Below are positions 6,287 through 10,817 of a DNA stretch of 10,817 nucleotides, in pieces. Location: NCBI GenBank assembly GCA_014859615.1, contig JACUTX010000068.1, positions 1 to 10,817 on the forward strand. The letters are read 5' to 3'. Origin of the DNA: Desulfuromonadales bacterium (GTDB taxonomy: Bacteria > Desulfobacterota > Desulfuromonadia > Desulfuromonadales > UBA2294). The notes beneath the pieces were generated by a model. That model did no database searches, was not told the DNA's origin, and saw only the letters and a program-made list of their open reading frames with translations. A program made the translations under genes and the position numbers. Positions within the stretch are counted from its first letter, which is position 1. Every line of letters begins with the position of its first letter.

Positions 6287-7249
6287 TCAATTTACCAGCA
6301 GACGAGCGAGCTTCAACACCACCGCATCGATCTGCTTCCGCCCTGCATTCTGCAACTCGTGCAGCTGAGTGAATGCCAGCCCGCCGCACGACAGACCGAC
6401 CATTTCGCCGCTGTTCCCCGCCACCAGCCGCTCAAACGCCGCCACCCCGAACCGGGCACCGAGCAGACGATCGAAAGTGGTCGGCGAACCGCCGCGCTGG
6501 TAGTGCCCCAACACCATCACCCGGGTTTCAAAACCGATCCGATCCTTGATGTCGGCCGCAATCTTCTCGGCCTTTCCTGCCCCTTCGGCCACCATAATGA
6601 TCGAATTGTCCCGCCCTTCGTTAAATCGCTTGCGCAGCGCGATGCAGATACTATCCAGGTCAAACGGAGTTTCGGGGATCAGGGCAAATTCTGCCCCGCA
6701 GGCGATGGCCGAGACCACCGCCAGATAGCCGCAATTGCGCCCCATCGTCTCGACGACAAACGCCCGATCATGCGACGACGCCGTATCTTTAAGGGCATCG
6801 ACCGCGTAGCGAATATTATTGAGCGCCGTATCGACGCCCAGAGACATATCAGTGTACGCAATATCGTTATCGATCGAGGCCGGAATCGCCATGATCCGCA
6901 CGCCGAGTTGATGCAGGGCGTACGCCCCGCGCAGGGAGCCGTCGCCGCCAAGCAGGATCACCCCTTCTATACCGGCTCTTTTCAGCGTCTCAACGACCTT
7001 TTTTTGGGTGTCGAGCTCATGCATCTCCGGACATCGGGCGCTCTTTAACATGGTCCCGCCACGCTGCACAATCCCGCTCACCGAGCGGACCGTGAGCGGC
7101 TGCATCCAGTTGTTGACCATACCGGCGAACCCTTTCTGAATGCCGACCACTTCCATCCCGGTCGCAATCGCCGTTCGCACCACCGCCCGGATCGTCGCGT
7201 TCATGCCGGAACAGTCGCCACCACTGGTCAGTATCGCAATCTTTTTCAT
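6287..7249 (-). CDS. pfkA: ATP-dependent 6-phosphofructokinase
   Basis: A 320-residue enzyme phosphorylating fructose 6-phosphate to fructose 1,6-bisphosphate, the committed step of glycolysis, in the cytoplasm. The length equals that of the E. coli enzyme. The nucleotide site is LTSGGD (7-12) and GGDGS (101-105); Gly104 in that motif indicates ATP rather than pyrophosphate use, as does the absence of the Lys of the pyrophosphate-type PKTIDND. The catalytic motif is PASIDND (124-130) with Asp128, where Ser126 replaces the usual Thr. Further marks are METMGRNCG-like VETMGRNCG (166-174) and HYQRGGSP (249-256). Arg21 and Arg25, which bind the allosteric effector in E. coli, are kept. The frame is open upstream to 7444, but the ATG at 7249 has AGGAG upstream and begins the conserved fold. 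Transcription is divergent from the gene at 7474; a TATACT at 7324-7319 is a possible -10. Confidence 0.94.
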   Translation of the reverse strand: MKKIAILTSGGDCSGMNATIRAVVRTAIATGMEVVGIQKGFAGMVNNWMQPLTVRSVSGIVQRGGTMLKSARCPEMHELDTQKKVVETLKRAGIEGVILLGGDGSLRGAYALHQLGVRIMAIPASIDNDIAYTDMSLGVDTALNNIRYAVDALKDTASSHDRAFVVETMGRNCGYLAVVSAIACGAEFALIPETPFDLDSICIALRKRFNEGRDNSIIMVAEGAGKAEKIAADIKDRIGFETRVMVLGHYQRGGSPTTFDRLLGARFGVAAFERLVAGNSGEMVGLSCGGLAFTQLHELQNAGRKQIDAVVLKLARLLVN

Positions 7250-7473
7250 TATCGCTCTCCTGTTCGTAACTTTGCCGACAAGCATATCAAACAATCGACC
7301 AACCGCAGGGGCTTTGTCAGTATAAAATATCTGCCAATGTGAACACGAAAAAATAAACTCGATTATTTTTTTTGTGGTACCTTCATTAGTGTAATACACC
7401 GGACATAAAGCGATTTGGCGTTTTTTCACCCGCATGCAGCGCAACCCTGCCTCAATTCAGACAGGAGAACAGT

Positions 7474-8535
7474 ATGCCGATTGCCCCACCAGACGAAAAA
7501 TTACTCGATCTCCCCCCCATGACCCTGATGGACATCTTTGGCAGAATGCGCAGCCTGACCGATAAAGCCGGCTTTTCCGGTACGCTCCCGGCCATCTGGC
7601 AATGCTCTGACGAGAGCCAGTCGATCAAAAAAGCGTTGTTCGGCTACACCTACAACTGCCCCTCGTTCAACCTCGGCCGGGTGGGGGGGCTGCTCGATCC
7701 GACCCGTCTCGCCACCGCTGCGCACCACGGCAACGATCTGGTTATCGTCGGCGGGAGCCATCTCGGCAAAGAAGAGAACGACGGGATCGGTTACATCCGG
7801 CGAATTCATGGCGGAGTCGCCCCCTGTTGCGGCATGCTCTGCCGGATGCTCAACGAATATCTTCAGGTCTATAAACGCGCCACGCAACTGATAAAAATAT
7901 CACACACAGGCAATCAGCTCAGAATTGAGGTCCCCTATAAGTACCTGTTTAACAAACCGGCGGGAGAGACAGCTCGCATCGTCATCAGACTCGATCGCCT
8001 CGTCGACGGCGAAGCGACCGGTGAAGGGGCGCTCGGCAAGATCTATCCGTTAAACCCCGCTCTCAGCAAAAAACATCAGGAGACTCTCAGCGGCTGGGGG
8101 GAGTTGCCGACACCGATCGGCACGCTGTTGACCCCCGACACCTTCTGCTTTCACAAACAGATCGACCTGAACAGCCACGAACCGATGAACATGCTCGAAG
8201 CTTCGATTTTTGATTTCCTGCCGGAAATCGTCACCTCTTCGCGCCCGCATCGCCGCCTCTGCGATGTCAACACCTGGCGCCAGTTCCATCGCATCGCCTC
8301 CTACATTACCGACAGTTTTGACGGTAGCGGCCGCAACATCTTTGTCCTGGCCGGATTGACCCTCGATCACACCGTCAGCCACAACACCTTTGTGCCACAG
8401 TTCGGCTTCTGGATGGAACAGGGGCGCGCGCTCAAAGCCCGCTATTTCGGGCCGGAAGATATTCGCGCACTGCTGTTGGCGCACGCTATCTACAAGCCGC
8501 CGATGACCTTCCTCGAATACGCCGGGATTGGTTGA
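7474..8535 (+). CDS. Putative LCIB-like beta-carbonic anhydrase domain protein with unknown C-terminal half
   Basis: A 353-residue soluble protein with no signal peptide or membrane segment. AGGAG lies 6 nt upstream of the ATG. Residues about 40-125 carry a spaced metal-site pattern: Cys44-Ser-Asp46, His96 in GGSHLGKE, and Cys118-Cys119-Gly. Around these are FNLGRVGG (65-72) and AAHH (82-85). From memory, algal limiting-CO2-inducible proteins LCIB/LCIC, which form a branch of beta-carbonic anhydrases, show the same order: Cys-x-Asp, F-L-GG, a His pair, pHi-G-G, then CG. Zn ligands would be Cys44, His96 and Cys119. The Arg of the classic CxDxR dyad is Ser48 here, so activity is uncertain. The second half (about 145-353), rich in His and Asp (DVNTWRQFHRIASYITDSFD, TLDHTVSHNTF), I do not recognise. 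The family call is moderate; function is inferred. The gene stands alone between pfkA and rpoH. Confidence 0.5.
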   Translation: MPIAPPDEKLLDLPPMTLMDIFGRMRSLTDKAGFSGTLPAIWQCSDESQSIKKALFGYTYNCPSFNLGRVGGLLDPTRLATAAHHGNDLVIVGGSHLGKEENDGIGYIRRIHGGVAPCCGMLCRMLNEYLQVYKRATQLIKISHTGNQLRIEVPYKYLFNKPAGETARIVIRLDRLVDGEATGEGALGKIYPLNPALSKKHQETLSGWGELPTPIGTLLTPDTFCFHKQIDLNSHEPMNMLEASIFDFLPEIVTSSRPHRRLCDVNTWRQFHRIASYITDSFDGSGRNIFVLAGLTLDHTVSHNTFVPQFGFWMEQGRALKARYFGPEDIRALLLAHAIYKPPMTFLEYAGIG

Positions 8536-8621
8536 GCCTCTTTCTTGTCGATGATCGGTTTGTAATATTTCCGGTTGAATTTGTTGTTGTCATTGCCGGG
8601 TCAGGTGAGCAGACAGAAATA

Positions 8622-8644
8622 GCCCCGACAAACTTCAGCGGGGC
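8622..8644 (+). terminator. GC-rich hairpin after the LCIB-like gene
   Basis: GCCCCG (8622-8627) pairs with CGGGGC (8639-8644) around an 11-nt loop, 87 nt after the stop codon at 8535. No T-run follows on either strand, so it is a weak candidate for intrinsic termination and may only stabilise the 3' end. Confidence 0.35.
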
Positions 8645-8904
8645 CATTGAGATATTCAGATTGAAATAAAGCTCTTGTTTTTATCCTGACCAAGCCCTTG
8701 TATTTTTAACCGGTCAGATTTTATCCGGTTGCACCTGCGGCGAATCAAGCCTTTGACCTGGAAACAAACCTCAAGCGATTTCAATTATATAACAAACGAT
8801 AAGGCGAAATTATAAACGCAATCGTTCCATGCTGTCTATTGACGACGGTAATTTTTTACCTGCCGACTGTCCATCTGCACAGTTACGTTTCGTCAAAATT
8901 ACCA

Positions 8905-8934
8905 TTGAAAACAGGTCCCCTCTCCAGATATATT
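8905..8934 (+). promoter_or_regulatory. Candidate sigma-70 promoter of rpoH
   Basis: TTGAAA (8905-8910) and TATATT (8929-8934) are spaced by 18 nt. Transcription would begin near 8941, about 60 nt before the rpoH start. This argues against the in-frame ATG at 8944 as start, since that transcript would be almost leaderless. Confidence 0.5.
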
Positions 8935-9000
8935 GTAAACTGAATGTTTACAAACGATCCATTCGCATCTTTTTATCCTGCAAGGACAAATGGAGTCAAT

Positions 9001-9843
9001 ATGAGTTCAGTGAATTTGCCTGTCATCACAGACGGTTTTGAACACTACATGACACAGATCAACCGCTACGATCTTTTGAATCGCGAACAGGAGGTCGCTC
9101 TGGCCCGCAGCTACCGGAACAACAACGACCTTGATGCCGCTCACCGGCTGATCTGTGCGAATCTGCGTTTTGTCGTCAAAATTGCAAACGAATACCGTCG
9201 CTATGGTCTGCGGCAACTCGATCTGGTTCAGGAAGGGAACATCGGCCTGATGCTGGCGGTAAAGAAGTTTGATCCGGATCGGGGGATCCGCCTGATCAGC
9301 TATGCCGTCTGGTGGATCCGTGCCTATATGCAGAATTTTATCATGAGCAGCTGGTCGATGGTGAAAATCGGCGGGAGTCGTGCCCAGAGAAAACTTTTTT
9401 TCAAACTGAAGCAGACTCAATCGGCGATGCGCAGTCTGACCGGAAACGCTTCAAACGCCGACATGGCTGATGAACTGGCGGTGAGCGAGAAGGATATTGA
9501 AGAGATGGCGACGATGATGTCGGCCCGGGACAGCTCTCTTGATGTTGAACTGTTTGCCGGAGAAGACTATACTCCCCTCGACAGACTGGTCGATCACCGG
9601 ATCAATCAGGAAGAAGAGCTTGCCGACAGGCAGGAGAGCCAGCAGCTCAAAGAGCAGGTTCAACAGGCGATGCAGGTTCTCAACGAACGGGAGCGGCGGA
9701 TCGTGCAGCGACGGATTCTGGATGAAGATCCGACCACTCTGCAAGATCTGGCCGACGAATACAACATCAGCCGCGAGCGGGTGCGCCAGATCGAACAGAA
9801 CGCCCTGCGCAAGGTGAAGGAGGCCTTTTGCCCGACCAACTGA
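9001..9843 (+). CDS. rpoH: RNA polymerase heat-shock sigma factor (sigma-32)
   Basis: A 280-residue group 3 sigma factor that directs RNA polymerase to heat-shock promoters. Region 2 includes LRFVVKIANEY (55-65), the core-binding LVQEGNIGLM (75-84), and the region 2.4 stretch YAVWWIRAYMQNFI (101-114). The RpoH box, which separates sigma-32 from other sigma factors, is QRKLFFKLKQTQ (129-140). Region 4.2 has the helix-turn-helix TLQDLADEYNISRERVRQIE (246-265). Length is close to the 284 residues of E. coli RpoH. The start at 9001 has GGAG 5 nt upstream; the longer in-frame start at 8944 lacks a ribosome site. Its final codons contain the ribosome site and start of the following moxR gene, so the two are probably co-transcribed and translationally coupled. 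DnaK/FtsH control is known for the family but cannot be read here. Confidence 0.94.
   Translation: MSSVNLPVITDGFEHYMTQINRYDLLNREQEVALARSYRNNNDLDAAHRLICANLRFVVKIANEYRRYGLRQLDLVQEGNIGLMLAVKKFDPDRGIRLISYAVWWIRAYMQNFIMSSWSMVKIGGSRAQRKLFFKLKQTQSAMRSLTGNASNADMADELAVSEKDIEEMATMMSARDSSLDVELFAGEDYTPLDRLVDHRINQEEELADRQESQQLKEQVQQAMQVLNERERRIVQRRILDEDPTTLQDLADEYNISRERVRQIEQNALRKVKEAFCPTN
9817..9830 (+). promoter_or_regulatory. Shine-Dalgarno and TTG start of moxR inside rpoH
   Basis: AAGGAGG at 9817-9823 is a near-perfect anti-16S match, 4 nt before TTG 9828-9830, all within the last codons of rpoH. The start lies 13 nt upstream of the rpoH stop codon (9841-9843), so the genes overlap by 16 nt. This decides the moxR start and implies coupling. 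Confidence 0.7.
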
Positions 9844-10817
9844 CCCGGCAGACCTTTGCAGAGACAGAAGCACAAATCACGGAACTGGCGGCGCATTTTG
9901 ATCGCCTCCGCCAGGCGGTTCGTGAAGTGATTTGGCCATGACCAGCTGCTCGATGCGCTGGTCATGGCTTTTTTATGTCGCGGGCATATCCTGATCGAAG
10001 GGGTGCCGGGATTGGCCAAAACCCTGACCGCCACCACCTTGGCCGCCGCTCTCGACCTCAGCTTCAAGCGGGTTCAGTTCACCCCCGACCTTCTCCCTTC
10101 TGACCTGGTCGGCACCCCGATCTACCATCCGGCCACCGGTCAGTTCAGAACCCGTAAGGGGCCGATCTTTGCCAATATGGTGTTGGCCGACGAGATCAAT
10201 CGCGCCCCGGCCAAGGTGCAATCGGCCCTGCTCGAAGCGATGCAGGAACAGCAGGTGACCCTCGGCGAAGAGACCCACACGCTGCCAGACCCGTTTCTGG
10301 TCATGGCAACCCAGAACCCGCTCGAACATGAAGGGACCTACCCCCTCCCCGAAGCGCAGATCGACCGGTTCCTGTTCAAGGCGCTGGTCGGCTATCCGAG
10401 CCGGGAAGACGAAGCGCAAATTGTCGACCGGATCAGCATCCGCGAGCCGCAGCCGCCAGCAGCGACCCTTTCTATTCAGGAGCTGATGGCCGCCCAGGAG
10501 ATGATCGGCCGCATCCACCTCGACGACCGGATCCGCGACTACCTCCTCGATATCGTCGCCGCCACCCGCGACCCGGCCGCCTATGGTCTGGGTGAACTCG
10601 CTTCGCTGATCGATCACGGTGTTTCGCCGCGCGGCAGCATCTTTCTCGCAAGAGCCGCCCGCGCCCGCGCTTTCTTACAACAACGCGGCTACGTCGTCCC
10701 GGACGATATCCTCACCGTCGCCCCGCTGGTTCTGCGCCATCGCCTGCTCCTCTCCTACGAAGCTGATGTCGAAGGGGCGGCAGCCGATGAGCTGCTGCAA
10801 CGCATTTTTGACGTCAT
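9828..10817 (+). CDS. MoxR-family AAA+ ATPase; frameshifted near its 5' end, 3' end cut by window
   Basis: MoxR-type AAA+ ATPase, a cytoplasmic chaperone-like family often paired with VWA or DUF58 proteins. From TTG 9828 the frame reads 35 codons ending in VREVI, then Trp-Pro and a TGA at 9939-9941. The rest of the protein continues without interruption in the +1 frame from 9934: GHDQLLDALVMAF, Walker A GVPGLAKT (10000-10023), Walker B VLADE (10180-10194), sensor MATQNPLEHEGTYPLPEAQI, and the C-terminal lid SPRGSIFLARAARARAF. Skipping one T in 9931-9933 gives VREVIGHDQLL, matching the family N-terminus. So it is either a real single-base insertion (pseudogene), a sequence error, or a recoded frame. 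The first in-frame ATG downstream of the break is 9964 with no ribosome site; it would remove about 46 residues but leave Walker A. The C-terminus is missing. Family call is firm, intactness is not. Confidence 0.85.

Larger units (their letters stand above)
8536..9000. other. 465-bp intergenic region before rpoH
   Basis: No open frame here has a ribosome site and plausible composition. It contains a GC-rich hairpin (8622-8644), a weaker inverted repeat AACCGG/CCGGTT (8708-8713 and 8725-8730, 11-nt loop), an AT-rich tract around 8775-8820, and a promoter-like pair at 8905-8934. No tRNA, no rRNA and no sigma-32-type promoter was seen. The long gap before a heat-shock sigma gene leaves room for transcriptional control or a structured rpoH leader, but I see no specific thermosensor fold. 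Confidence 0.5.

Noticed and set aside
6359..7048. 229-residue plus-strand open frame opposite pfkA
   Set aside because: Antisense to the catalytic core of phosphofructokinase, with no supporting start signal or motif.
7250..7444. N-terminal extension of phosphofructokinase up to an upstream ATG
   Set aside because: The family fold begins at MKKIAILTSGGD with its own AGGAG; the added 65 residues match nothing and cover the AT-rich divergent promoter region.
8944..9000. Longer rpoH start at 8944
   Set aside because: No Shine-Dalgarno precedes it, it lies only about 10 nt after the predicted -10 box, and sigma-32 length and start fit 9001 better.
9973..10617. 214-residue minus-strand open frame opposite moxR
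   Set aside because: Antisense to the Walker A, Walker B and sensor motifs of the MoxR ATPase; composition typical of a shadow frame.

Overview
The window reads as a Gram-negative chromosome of moderate to fairly high GC content. The mix of genes (caa3-type oxidase with a multi-heme subunit II, a SCO copper chaperone, a sigma-32 factor, a stand-alone receiver protein and an ATP-type phosphofructokinase) fits a deltaproteobacterium-like lineage such as Desulfuromonadia. That placement is an inference from gene style, not from a search.

Layout. At 25-408 (+) is a single-domain response regulator. Positions 409-622 hold no gene but carry a 154-bp nested palindrome (457-610). From 6127 down to 623 (all minus strand) runs a tight aerobic respiration operon: SCO copper chaperone, cytochrome c oxidase subunits I, III, IV and II, then heme O synthase. 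Genes overlap by 4 nt or are separated by 2-15 nt. Subunit II carries the CuA site plus two tandem heme c domains. Subunit I has the A2-type YSHP helix VI motif. A 29-bp sequence is repeated in the same orientation just outside both ends of this operon, each copy forming one arm of an inverted repeat. The copy at the operon head lies between a plausible promoter (6219-6246) and the first gene, so it would form a hairpin in the leader.

Next comes pfkA (7249-6287, minus), transcribed divergently from a 353-residue protein (7474-8535, plus). The N-terminal half of that protein carries a Cys-x-Asp / His / Cys-Gly pattern that I read as the LCIB-type (limiting-CO2-inducible) beta-carbonic-anhydrase fold; its C-terminal half I do not recognise. 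A 465-bp gap (8536-9000) holds a GC-rich hairpin and a good sigma-70-like promoter. It leads into rpoH (9001-9843), whose last codons contain a strong Shine-Dalgarno for a MoxR-family AAA+ ATPase running off the window end.

The moxR reading frame is broken about 35 codons in: everything before roughly 9932 is in one frame and everything after 9933 is in the +1 frame. Removing one T from the TTT at 9931-9933 restores a canonical MoxR N-terminus. The most notable points are this frameshift, the possible LCIB-like carbonic anhydrase, the repeats bracketing the oxidase operon, and the diheme subunit II.
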